Shown here piece after piece: positions 17,277-24,385 of a DNA stretch of 64,000 nt (position 1 is the stretch's first letter; the number at the start of each line of letters is the position of its first letter). The DNA lies in NCBI RefSeq assembly GCF_001886185.1, contig NZ_JXLA01000001.1:124001-188000 (forward strand), read 5' to 3'. The notes beneath the pieces were generated by a model, which worked only from the letters and a program-made list of their open reading frames with translations, had not been told where the DNA came from and ran no database searches. Both the position numbers and the translations under genes were made by a program. The stretch comes from Enterococcus raffinosus. Its GTDB lineage: Bacteria; Bacillota; Bacilli; Lactobacillales; Enterococcaceae.

Positions 17277-18302
17277 TTATCTCCAACCTAATTCAGGAGC
17301 AACATCTTTTACGATAGTATCTAATAAATGAATATTGTAGTCGACGCCTAATGTATTAGGGATCGTAACAAGTACCGTATCCGCTTCTTTGATTGCTTCA
17401 TCCTCTGCCAATTCTTTAGCAATCTTATCAGGTTCGCCGGCAAAGGTCTTCCCGAAGATCGTTGGGTTTTGATGGTAAGCAAGGAAACCAACTTGATCGT
17501 AGTTTGCATCGTCGCCTTGATGCCCGAATAATTGGCGGTCAAGATCAGTCGTGATCGGTTGAATCGAACGTGTTACCAATGTACGCGGTTCAAAGTCATG
17601 ACCCGCTTCTTTCCACGCTTCCTTGTATGCACGCAATTGTTTCGCCTGTTGAATATGGAAAGGCTCATTCGTTTCATAGTTTACCAAGGTAGAAGATTGC
17701 AGGTTCATTCCGTGTTGTGCTGCCCAGATCGCGGTTTGGGTTGAACCAGCACCCCACCAGATACGTTGACGTAAGCCTTCTGAGTAAGGTTCCAAGCGCA
17801 ATTTTCCTGGTGCTTGTGGAAACATTGGTTGTGGATTCTGTTCAGCGAAACGTTCGCCTTCAAGCAGCTTCAAAAATTCCAACGTCCGTTCACGAGTGAT
17901 GTCTTTGATTTCTTCTTCGCTATAGTCGTAGCCGAAATATTTCCAGCCATCCAGCACTTGTTCAGGTGAGCCACGGCCCACGCCTAATTCCACTCTTCCT
18001 TGGGTAATAATATCTGTTAATCCGGCATTTTCCGCCATCATATAAGGATTTTCGTAACGCATATCGATCAAGCCAGTACCGATTTCGATCTTACTTGTCT
18101 TTGCGCCAATCGCTGAAAGTAATGGAAATGGTGAGCCAATTTGATCGGCAAAATGATGCACCCGATAATAGGCACCATCAATTCCAATTTTTTCCGCTTC
18201 GACTGCTAAATCAATCGATTGTAAATAAGAATCTTGAGCCGTTTTAACTAGGGACCCTTGATCCATCCAATGACCAAAACTTAAAAATCCGATTTTTTTC
18301 AT
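17277..18302 (-). CDS. LLM-class flavin-dependent oxidoreductase
   Basis: 341 residues, bacterial-luciferase-like TIM barrel. Motifs: AEKIGIDGAYYRVHHF at about 36-51, KIEIGTGLIDMRYENPYMMAE split over 71-91, and GRVELGVGRGSPE at about 102. It uses FMN(H2) and O2 or F420-like chemistry on an unknown substrate. GGAGGTT ribosome site. A palindromic site upstream matches one in front of the VOC gene at 39 kb, linking it to electrophile or quinone response (inference). Confidence 0.85.
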   Translation of the reverse strand: MKKIGFLSFGHWMDQGSLVKTAQDSYLQSIDLAVEAEKIGIDGAYYRVHHFADQIGSPFPLLSAIGAKTSKIEIGTGLIDMRYENPYMMAENAGLTDIITQGRVELGVGRGSPEQVLDGWKYFGYDYSEEEIKDITRERTLEFLKLLEGERFAEQNPQPMFPQAPGKLRLEPYSEGLRQRIWWGAGSTQTAIWAAQHGMNLQSSTLVNYETNEPFHIQQAKQLRAYKEAWKEAGHDFEPRTLVTRSIQPITTDLDRQLFGHQGDDANYDQVGFLAYHQNPTIFGKTFAGEPDKIAKELAEDEAIKEADTVLVTIPNTLGVDYNIHLLDTIVKDVAPELGWR

Positions 18303-18335
18303 AGTAGAGAACCTCCTTCAAGCTATGTAAGTTTA

Positions 18336-18350
18336 CTTACTTTTAATAAG
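18336..18350. promoter_or_regulatory. CTTACTTTTAATAAG operator-like site
   Basis: A CTTA-N7-TAAG dyad 34-48 bp before the LLM oxidoreductase start. It differs at one of 15 bases from the site at 39335-39349. Confidence 0.45.
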
Positions 18351-18491
18351 TTAAATAGATTCTACTACGTTCATTGTGAAAAAGCGAGGAATTGTTCTCG
18401 GTGGAAGGAGGCATGAAAGGTATAGAAAGCATTGGTCGAAAGAGATAATAAGAAGAAATAAAAAAACACGGGTAGAATAATTCTCTTATTT

Positions 18492-19046
18492 TTAAATAAA
18501 ATTCTCTAAAAATTCTGTCGCTACCCGTTCGAAGGATTCGTCATAATCAACGATCAATTGCTTCAAAGGCTCGATCTGACTGATTTTCTTGCCTTGACTT
18601 TGGACCTCTAGTAATAGTTCCTCGCCGTTCAAACGAAAATCGACAAACACTTCATCCTCGATGTTTGTTTCTAAATAATCGATTAATGTTTCAAAGTAAC
18701 CTTCCGCTAGCGGTTCCGCGACTTCCATTAATACATGCTCCAGCAAGTTGTCCACATCTGTATTCTTATATAGAAGGAAATGCTTGCTGACAAAAGAGGA
18801 GTTATACACATTCACAAGGTGAAAATCTAGAAATTGCAGATATTCTTCGACCTCGCCGATTTTTTCTAAGCTATTAAACACCTTGCGTAAGATGCGCAGC
18901 AAGGCATCGTCCAGCACCGCATCAAAGATTTCCTTTGGATAGTAGGCTTCGATTTGTTCCTCTTCTTCAAAAAAGCTCGCTTGTACTTTTTCAAAGTAGC
19001 AGCCTTCGGGTTGATCTTTGACAAAGAAGCTTACTTGCATGTTCAT
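18492..19046 (-). CDS. Unrecognised acidic cytoplasmic protein
   Basis: 184 residues from the ATG at 19046 (GAGGTG six bases before); the GTG at 19055 is part of that ribosome site. Very acidic (many Glu/Asp), no signal or membrane segment, predicted mixed alpha/beta with EEYLQFLDFH and VDFRLNGEELLLEVQ. I do not recognise a family. It follows the gene at 19085-19417 after 38 bp, so the two form an operon, possibly a conserved partner pair. Confidence 0.6.
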   Translation of the reverse strand: MNMQVSFFVKDQPEGCYFEKVQASFFEEEEQIEAYYPKEIFDAVLDDALLRILRKVFNSLEKIGEVEEYLQFLDFHLVNVYNSSFVSKHFLLYKNTDVDNLLEHVLMEVAEPLAEGYFETLIDYLETNIEDEVFVDFRLNGEELLLEVQSQGKKISQIEPLKQLIVDYDESFERVATEFLENFI

Positions 19047-19084
19047 TTTGTTCACCTCGTTAAAATTATCGAATACGCAACGAT

Positions 19085-19417
19085 CTAATTATTGTTCACG
19101 ATCTTCTGAATTTCTTCCGCAAGCTGGCGAATCACATTCGGCGCGCTATTGCGGAAATCTTCCACAAATGAACCAGAGAGGCTTTCGACAGTGCCGACTT
19201 CCTTGTTCATAATGTCAAAAAAAGCGAGGGTCTTGTCTGCTGGCTGCCATTTTACTTTCCAGTAAGGGCCTTCCAGGTCGCCATCGAGAATTTGCTGGCT
19301 ATTATCCAAGACAGCTTGTCGAATCACGTCTTCTTCAGTGATGTTGTTGCCCTTTTCTTTCAGATAGTTCAGTTTTTGTTCGATTTCATACATATTTTCG
19401 GGTACTAATGAATACAT
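19085..19417 (-). CDS. Small unrecognised protein, partner of the preceding gene product
   Basis: 110 residues, AAAGGGAGT ribosome site. An alpha-helical N-terminus (MYEIEQKLNYLKEKG, then ITEEDVIRQAVLDNS) is followed by a beta-rich part with GPYWKVKW and ADKTLAFFDI. No export signal. Family not recognised. Confidence 0.55.
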   Translation of the reverse strand: MYSLVPENMYEIEQKLNYLKEKGNNITEEDVIRQAVLDNSQQILDGDLEGPYWKVKWQPADKTLAFFDIMNKEVGTVESLSGSFVEDFRNSAPNVIRQLAEEIQKIVNNN

Positions 19418-19494
19418 TTTTTTGACTCCCTTTCTCGCAGATTACGAGAGCTTATTTCCTATAGTTATACTTAAATTTGCGTAAATCTGCAAAG

Positions 19495-19528
19495 AAAACC
19501 CCTTATATCGCGTGGATATAAGGGGTTT
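19495..19528 (-). terminator. Terminator of the GNAT gene
   Basis: AAACCCCTTATATC / GATATAAGGGGTTT stem, then TTCTTT on the minus strand. Confidence 0.85.
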
Positions 19529-19532
19529 GAAC

Positions 19533-20075
19533 CTATTCTCGCCAATATTCTGGCCGCATAAATTCATCGGAGCATTGAACCGTACCAGAGTAATCCTCGA
19601 ATGGGAAGTCAGCAAGCAACGACTGAACCATCCAAGCCTCTTCTTTCCCTTTTTCAACAGGATAGGGCGGCTGAAAATGAAGCGGCAAAGCCGGCTTGAA
19701 TCCATGTCGCGGATAATAGTCGATATGACCTAAGACAAAGACTAGGTCAACGTGCTTTTCTTTCAAAAGACGCAGCCCTTCTTTGATTAGCTGTCCGCCG
19801 ATCCCTTGCTTCTGGTAATCCGGTACAACAGCTAAGGGGGCAAGAATCATGGCTGAAAGCGAATCTTCCGTAGTAACCGTTGCTTTCGTGAAAAGAATAT
19901 GACCAACCGCTTCCTCTTCAACAAAGGCCAAAAGAGACAGGAGCGGTTCGGCAGTCGGATCTGCCATCAGCTTCTTGGTTAACTCTGCCTCGTCTACTTC
20001 ACCAAAAGCTCGCTGTTCTACTTGATAGATCGTTTCGTTGTCTTTCTTCGTTGTTTCTCGAATCGTAATGTTCAT
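19533..20075 (-). CDS. GNAT-family N-acetyltransferase (YhbS-like)
   Basis: 180 residues. Acetyl-CoA motif A is visible as LAPLAVVPDYQKQGIGGQLI (about 80-99, Q/RxxGxG pattern QKQGIG), and GHIDYYPRHGFKP is the YhbS-type motif B region. Transfers an acetyl group to an unknown amine. Single gene with its own terminator. Confidence 0.85.
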   Translation of the reverse strand: MNITIRETTKKDNETIYQVEQRAFGEVDEAELTKKLMADPTAEPLLSLLAFVEEEAVGHILFTKATVTTEDSLSAMILAPLAVVPDYQKQGIGGQLIKEGLRLLKEKHVDLVFVLGHIDYYPRHGFKPALPLHFQPPYPVEKGKEEAWMVQSLLADFPFEDYSGTVQCSDEFMRPEYWRE

Positions 20076-20242
20076 TGTTTTGCTCTCCTTATTTGAATGA
20101 TAGTTTTCATTGAGTTAAGAGCAAATCACCGATAATAAACACAAGTTAGTCAAACAAGAACCTCCTTTGTTTTATACTTCCATTTTAAAAGAAGCGACGG
20201 AGAAGAACAAGCGATGATGTATGAATCTGTGAATCCTAATCA

Positions 20243-20270
20243 ACACCTGCGGAGTCTTCTCCACAGGTGT
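20243..20270. terminator. Convergent (bidirectional) hairpin of the Fst-type locus
   Basis: ACACCTGCGGAG-TCTT-CTCCACAGGTGT, 12-bp stem with one mismatch. In par/Fst loci this element ends both the toxin mRNA and the convergent antitoxin RNA. Confidence 0.7.
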
Positions 20271-20288
20271 ATATTTTCCATTCAGTCG

Positions 20289-20381
20289 TCACGGATCACG
20301 CCCGCTCAGCCAATGATTGACAAGGGCAATGATCAATCCAACAAAGAGTGGCGCAAGGACATATCTTATCAGCTCACTCAA
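20289..20381 (-). CDS. Fst/Ldr-family type I toxin peptide
   Basis: 30 residues, starting at TTG 20381 behind AGGGGGTGAG; the only in-frame upstream codons lead to a stop. The peptide reads LSELIRYVLAPLFVGLII then ALVNHWLSGRDP. The hydrophobic APxFVGLI core and polar C-tail match the Fst family (pAD1 par), membrane peptides that damage the cell when the antisense RNA is lost. The stop lies 18 bases before the shared hairpin. An imperfect direct repeat, CGATGATGTATGA (20213-20225) and CGACGACATGAG near 20410, could be the usual DR sites where antitoxin RNA pairs with the toxin leader. Confidence 0.72.
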   Translation of the reverse strand: MSELIRYVLAPLFVGLIIALVNHWLSGRDP

Positions 20382-20462
20382 GAGGCCTCACCCCCTTCCT
20401 AGTGGAGGTCGACGACATGAGTGGGGTGTACCTATGCGTAAGCTACTTGAGAAAGACAGAAG

Positions 20463-21086
20463 TTAGCTGCGGGAGATATCGTCAGGTGGTCTTCCGATTA
20501 GATCTTTTTTCTTTCGCTTTCTTTTTCTGAGGAACCGATCGATCAGTTTAGTTCGTACTTTTGGCTGATCATTAGGCTCTAGTGACTGTTCAACAGGTGC
20601 ATCCACAGACGGATCGTTAAATGATGTAATTGGTTGTTTTCCGATTTGCGAAACATTTTTTATTAATGAAAGAGGGTTGTTTCTCGCTGTCATCGGATGT
20701 GTCAGTTGAACAGTTGATTTATCCACAGAAACAGGCGTCTGTGAATAGTTTTCCTCAGATTTATCCACATTATCCACACTTTTAGTAGGATAAGTTGTGG
20801 GAAAGCTAGTTTTTTCATGCGAAGCTGTGGATGTCTGTGTGCATTCTTCTGTGGACAGTTCGTTCTCTTTATCAAAAATGATCGTTTCTGTAGTGGTCAC
20901 GATCTTTGCTGTTACAACAGAATCAAATAGTTTTACGCCATTTTGTTCAAAAATATCTAAGGTCGTCAGTAATTCGCAAGCTTCTTTGATCGTTTGTGCA
21001 GGCAGACTGTTATCCACATCTTTATAAGTCCAATCGTGTTCGCTTCCTAGACTGTTCGTAAATGTCGCGACTAAATCATGTGTCAT
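20463..21086 (-). CDS. DUF2922-domain protein with Ser/Thr/Lys-rich tail
   Basis: 207 residues. Residues 1-75 match the small DUF2922 fold (SLGSEHDWTYKDVDNSL, ACELLTTLDIFEQNG, VVTAKIVTTTETIIFD). The rest is a low-complexity tail rich in Ser, Thr, Asp and Gln, ending in a basic RFLRKRKRKKK stretch. The extension is unusual, since DUF2922 proteins are normally about 70 residues, as is its paralogue at 21583. The basic tail could bind nucleic acid or membrane (inference). Last gene of the cluster downstream of comK. Confidence 0.7.
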   Translation of the reverse strand: MTHDLVATFTNSLGSEHDWTYKDVDNSLPAQTIKEACELLTTLDIFEQNGVKLFDSVVTAKIVTTTETIIFDKENELSTEECTQTSTASHEKTSFPTTYPTKSVDNVDKSEENYSQTPVSVDKSTVQLTHPMTARNNPLSLIKNVSQIGKQPITSFNDPSVDAPVEQSLEPNDQPKVRTKLIDRFLRKRKRKKKDLIGRPPDDISRS

Positions 21087-21131
21087 GTGCTCGTTTCCTT
21101 TCTCTTAATATTTTACGCAAGGGACTTTTTC

Positions 21132-21515
21132 TCAAGGTTCATTCGTTTCAGCGGGACGGACTTTTGAGAGTAAGGAACGGACGATAGACAAGGCGGTTTC
21201 GCCAAAGTTACGGACAGGGAAGGTTTTCATTTTTAGTGCTCGCCATTCAGGAGCCATGAAGTAATCCTTAAAATAGTAGAAAAATCGCTTCATAGTGCGA
21301 GTCGCCTTCGTATGCATAAAAATCTCACGAACGAGATCCTTCAGAATGTTGGCAAACTCCTTTGCACCAAGCTGGTAACGCACACGCAATGTGAGAATGT
21401 ATTTGATCGTTAAGGAACTATTTTGTGTTCTGTAGTAATACTCAGAGATTCGTTTTTCCAAAGTTTTTGGTTTTAGTTGGAACAATTGTCGGTAATTCAA
21501 GGGCTGCTCATTCAT
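21132..21515 (-). CDS. Unrecognised basic protein in the DUF2922/DUF1659 cluster
   Basis: 127 residues, net positive, helical: LKPKTLEKRISEYYYR, KEFANILKDLVREIF, TMKRFFYYFKDYF. No membrane or signal segment. Resembles a small sigma-like or phage-type helical protein only in composition; no family is recognised. Transcribed with its neighbours. Confidence 0.6.
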   Translation of the reverse strand: MNEQPLNYRQLFQLKPKTLEKRISEYYYRTQNSSLTIKYILTLRVRYQLGAKEFANILKDLVREIFMHTKATRTMKRFFYYFKDYFMAPEWRALKMKTFPVRNFGETALSIVRSLLSKVRPAETNEP

Positions 21516-21582
21516 CGGATCTCATCCTTTCTTTTTAGTAGAGGAAGGCGGCGGCTGCGCCGCACTTCCTCAAGGTGTCTGC

Positions 21583-21795
21583 TTAGAAAATAACTGTTTC
21601 TACCGTTTCGATATATTTAGCGCCGACGACTTGGTTATAGAGCTTTTCGCCGTCCTTTTCGAATAAGTTTAGCAGCGTCATTTTTTCTAAAATGGCTTGG
21701 ATATCTTCAGGGGCTTTTCCTTCACCTGGATTTTGGTAGCTCCATGTCTGAGAGCGACCACCGCTCGTCTTATAAACCGATACAAGTTTTTTCAT
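21583..21795 (-). CDS. DUF2922 family protein
   Basis: 70 residues, whole length of the family: KKLVSVYKTSGGRSQTWSYQ, then AILEKMTLLNLF and VVGAKYIETVETVIF. DUF2922 and DUF1659 genes occur as adjacent pairs in Firmicutes; function unknown. AGGAGG ribosome site, 13 bp behind the DUF1659 gene. Confidence 0.85.
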   Translation of the reverse strand: MKKLVSVYKTSGGRSQTWSYQNPGEGKAPEDIQAILEKMTLLNLFEKDGEKLYNQVVGAKYIETVETVIF

Positions 21796-21808
21796 TTATC
21801 GTTTCCTC

Positions 21809-22018
21809 CTAATTTTTAGTCACACGCGATTGGCTGGTGATGATGACGCCATCTAGTAACGTGCCGTCTTGGTCTAGTTCTGCCATGATCTCGCCTAGTT
21901 TAATGATTTCTGCTTCGTCAGGGTTATCCACAACATTTGAGAAAGTAACTTTTTTCAATTTTTCCACACCTGGTAAAGATAGGTGAACCTGTAATTTCGT
22001 TGCTAGTTTTTGGATCAT
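21809..22018 (-). CDS. DUF1659 family protein
   Basis: 69 residues; VHLSLPGVEKLKKVTFSNV and ADELI-like IKLGEIMAELDQ, ending in VIITSQSRVTKN, fit DUF1659. First gene of a four-gene minus-strand unit (DUF1659, DUF2922, 21132-21515, long DUF2922). GGAGGAATC ribosome site. The upstream leader is long and repeat-containing. Confidence 0.82.
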   Translation of the reverse strand: MIQKLATKLQVHLSLPGVEKLKKVTFSNVVDNPDEAEIIKLGEIMAELDQDGTLLDGVIITSQSRVTKN

Positions 22019-22225
22019 TTTGATTCCTCCATGTTTTCATTTGTTCCGGCCGGTGACTAAAAGATAAAGGATTTCAAAAAGAAAGGCGAATCGCAAATTG
22101 ACCAAATGTACCCCAAATTGACCGTTTTGTAAGCTGGAACCCGCATTCCACCGTTCAAAAACGGTTAATTCGGGGGGAGAAGTGTTAATTTGCAATTTGA
22201 TAGAGAAGGTATTTTTGATTATAAT
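22019..22225. promoter_or_regulatory. Leader/promoter region of the DUF1659 operon, with direct repeats and an opposing promoter
   Basis: On the minus strand GGTCAATTTG occurs twice (22114-22123 and 22094-22103), 20 bp apart centre to centre, like an activator tandem site. ACCGTT-CAAA-AACGGT (22151-22166) is a small hairpin. On the plus strand TTGATA (22197-22202), 17 bp, TATAAT (22220-22225) is a near-consensus promoter pointing into the 3' end of the comK-like gene. ATTATAAT is symmetric and could also give the -10 of the operon on the minus strand. Confidence 0.45.
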
Positions 22226-22251
22226 AAAAGGCTTATAAAACTGATAAGAAC

Positions 22252-22296
22252 GCAAAGAGAGCTGACCACTTCGTTAATGAAGGATCAGCTCTTTGT
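22252..22296 (-). terminator. Terminator-like hairpin after the comK-like gene
   Basis: AAAGAGCTGA...TCAGCTCTCTTT on the minus strand, with TTCATTAACGAA inside as an upper stem. The U tract is weak. Confidence 0.6.
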
Positions 22297-22312
22297 ATAT
22301 CAATAACTAAGA

Positions 22313-23029
22313 TTAAAGCCACTGGATATCGCCAAATTCTTGCGTATCATCCATCAATGGACTGCAATGATAAAGAGAATAAGTGATTTGGTAGAGGCGA
22401 TTGATCTCGCCAATTGCTGTGCGGAATTTTTTTAGACGCTCTTTTTTGCTTAATGTACGCGCAAAAGGAGTGTTGGGGAAAAATAAGTAATCTAGAGGAC
22501 ATTCCCCATGAATCACGTAATGAAAAACACCGCGACGAATGGTTGCTAGGACTAGACAAGCGGTCTCTGCATGGGTAACGAAGCGTCGTCGATGAACAGG
22601 AAGAATCAGGATCAGATCATTGATCATTTGTACATAGTGTTGTCCATGATGTTTAAAAACTTTTGAAATGGTAAGCGGATTGATCCAGATTGTATGGTCT
22701 TTACTTTCTAAAGGAAAAAGCGTAAAGAAGGGGCAAACCCAAGGCATTTTATAGGTTCCAAAATGACCGAGTTTTTTTAAAGAATGCGCTAAGACATGGT
22801 AGTCCGAAAAGGAATGGAACGTGGAAAAGCGATGCAACGTTTTTAACGCACTGCTGTCACTGAAAAAAACTTCATCTTCAGTAAAGACTAAGACGCCGGA
22901 TCTTTCCGGCAGGGAGAGAATGCAAATAATCTCATGAATGGCGGATGAATCAAAAAGGCTTGCTTTCGCTAAATAATGTTCCCACAAGGGTGACCACAGT
23001 TTGTCATCTAAATACTCAAAATTGTCCAT
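22313..23029 (-). CDS. comK: ComK-like competence transcription factor
   Basis: 238 residues. The middle (about 85-175) has ComK landmarks: the FGTYKMPWVCPFFTLFPLES segment, WINPLTISKVFKHHGQHYVQ and the LPVHRRRFVTHAETACLV region, corresponding to the FLFPTLSS / WISHVHV / SYNSFENQVYRTAWL regions of Bacillus ComK. ComK binds AT-rich K-boxes in promoters of DNA-uptake genes. Enterococcal homologues are known by annotation, but natural competence is unproven. AAGGAGG precedes the ATG. It lies directly upstream of the DUF1659/DUF2922 operon with its own hairpin between. Confidence 0.72.
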   Translation of the reverse strand: MDNFEYLDDKLWSPLWEHYLAKASLFDSSAIHEIICILSLPERSGVLVFTEDEVFFSDSSALKTLHRFSTFHSFSDYHVLAHSLKKLGHFGTYKMPWVCPFFTLFPLESKDHTIWINPLTISKVFKHHGQHYVQMINDLILILPVHRRRFVTHAETACLVLATIRRGVFHYVIHGECPLDYLFFPNTPFARTLSKKERLKKFRTAIGEINRLYQITYSLYHCSPLMDDTQEFGDIQWL

Positions 23030-23448
23030 AAAAATCCTCCTTAATAAATAATATTTCTATACTAAAAATATAACTCAGGTAGAAAACAAAGTGAATTATA
23101 ACTTTTAAAAAGTAAGTAAAAACAACAGGCAAATAAAAAAACAATCAATAACAGTAAAAGAAAAAAGAAGTTAAATATTTGGTAATAGATGATTTTCTTC
23201 TGAAATCATGAATTTTATTCAAAAAAGAAGATAAAAAAGAATTTTTTTCGTGAATTAAGGTGAGTAATTTTGATAAATTTATTAGAGGTAATAGGAGTAA
23301 ATAAAATTTAAAATAACGCACTATTTTTTTGAGGGTAGGCTGTCAGCAGGGGAGTTTTCCGAAAAGATGGTTAAACAAATTAGCAATAAAGATTATGGTA
23401 AAATAATAGATAGTAAATAAACGTTTATAAATAATGAGGAGGAAAGAA
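23030..23448. other. Long AT-rich intergenic region
   Basis: About 400 bases with strong purine bias (runs of AAAAGAAAAAAGAAG type). No gene, hairpin or clear promoter was recognised. It separates the divergent comK-like and lipoprotein genes and must hold both promoters. Confidence 0.4.
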
Positions 23449-24048
23449 ATGAAATATTTAAAATTTTTGTTGATTGCATCATTTATGGGAATAGTTTTGA
23501 CAGGATGCACAAGTGATTCGACAAAAACCGCAGATACTTCAAGTAAACAAGTAAGTTCTAGTACAGTGATGGAGACTTCTGCAAGCAGCACCGTGACTAA
23601 TTCAACATCAGTAAGCGAACCGATTTCTACTGCCGATACCTCAAAGGCACAAGACAATGAAGCTGGACTAGTAGAAGCTGATATATTGAATAGTGATTAT
23701 ACTTCATTAAACGGAACTTGGAAAAATTCCAATGGGTATCAAGTAACTTTTAATAATGGTGTGGTTACTTTGTCTGGTGAAGGGATTGGGGGACGAACCG
23801 AATTCTCGTTGAGTAATCCACGAAAACAAAGCAATGTAATCTTTTTAGCTTTTGAACCGGCACCCGCTCCAAATGGAATGGAAATAATGCTTGCGTTAAA
23901 AGGGACTAGCCCATCTGAAGGGCTTAGTACAGATGGGACGGACTTAAATTACGATCGATTTATTATGGGAAACAACGGCGGAACATCATTGTTTGCTCCC
24001 AAAGAAAATGGCGGTATTCCTGATACGGCATATTACAGAGAAAAATAG
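23449..24048 (+). CDS. Lipoprotein with DUF6287-like domain
   Basis: 199 residues from the ATG at 23449 behind GAGGAGG. Signal peptide with lipobox LTGC, then a Ser/Thr-rich spacer to about residue 65, then a domain with LNGTWKNSNGYQVTFNNGVV and YDRFIMG...GTSLF, the pattern of DUF6287-type lipoproteins of streptococci and enterococci. Role unknown; surface exposed. Single gene. Confidence 0.75.
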   Translation: MKYLKFLLIASFMGIVLTGCTSDSTKTADTSSKQVSSSTVMETSASSTVTNSTSVSEPISTADTSKAQDNEAGLVEADILNSDYTSLNGTWKNSNGYQVTFNNGVVTLSGEGIGGRTEFSLSNPRKQSNVIFLAFEPAPAPNGMEIMLALKGTSPSEGLSTDGTDLNYDRFIMGNNGGTSLFAPKENGGIPDTAYYREK

Positions 24049-24094
24049 GTATGTTACTTATTTTTAGAGGAACTCTTTTGAACGATCCAAGTTC

Positions 24095-24195
24095 TAAAAC
24101 ATTTTTGGAGGTATAGTTATAACTTTCAGTAAAAAAATACAACTGAAGTTTGCGGTTATAGGCTGTCAAAATGTAGTTTAACGTTTTGTAATACT
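24095..24195 (+). repeat. Decayed second copy of the Cys-leader element
   Basis: About 100 bases resemble the leader at 30556-30676: the GGAGGTA ribosome site, TTTCAGTAAA, CAACTGAAG, a GGCTGTCAAAATGTAG loop and CGTTTTGTAAT align in order. The start codon is ATA instead of ATG, the Cys run is lost and no terminator follows. Confidence 0.5.
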
Positions 24196-24343
24196 TTTTT
24201 TTAATAGTACTTGTTCTTTTTTGCATGTTTATTGTTTTTCATTTCAATAGATGAGATTGTTTCATCTATCCGTTTTCTCGGGTGACATTGTCCAACTATA
24301 AAATTATCTCTAATTATGTCCAAATAAGACAATATTTAGATGT

Positions 24344-24378
24344 GAGTAGGAGATGAAAAACTCATTCATCTCCTACTC
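24344..24378 (-). terminator. Hairpin after the serine hydrolase gene
   Basis: GAGTAGGAGATGAA / TTCATCTCCTACTC, perfect 14-bp stem right behind the stop codon. The T run is short. Confidence 0.65.
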
Positions 24379-24385
24379 GCTTCGT

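Noticed and set aside
20214-20402. Plus-strand 62-codon ORF
   Set aside because: It covers the Fst-type locus on the other strand and reads through its hairpin; no ribosome site.
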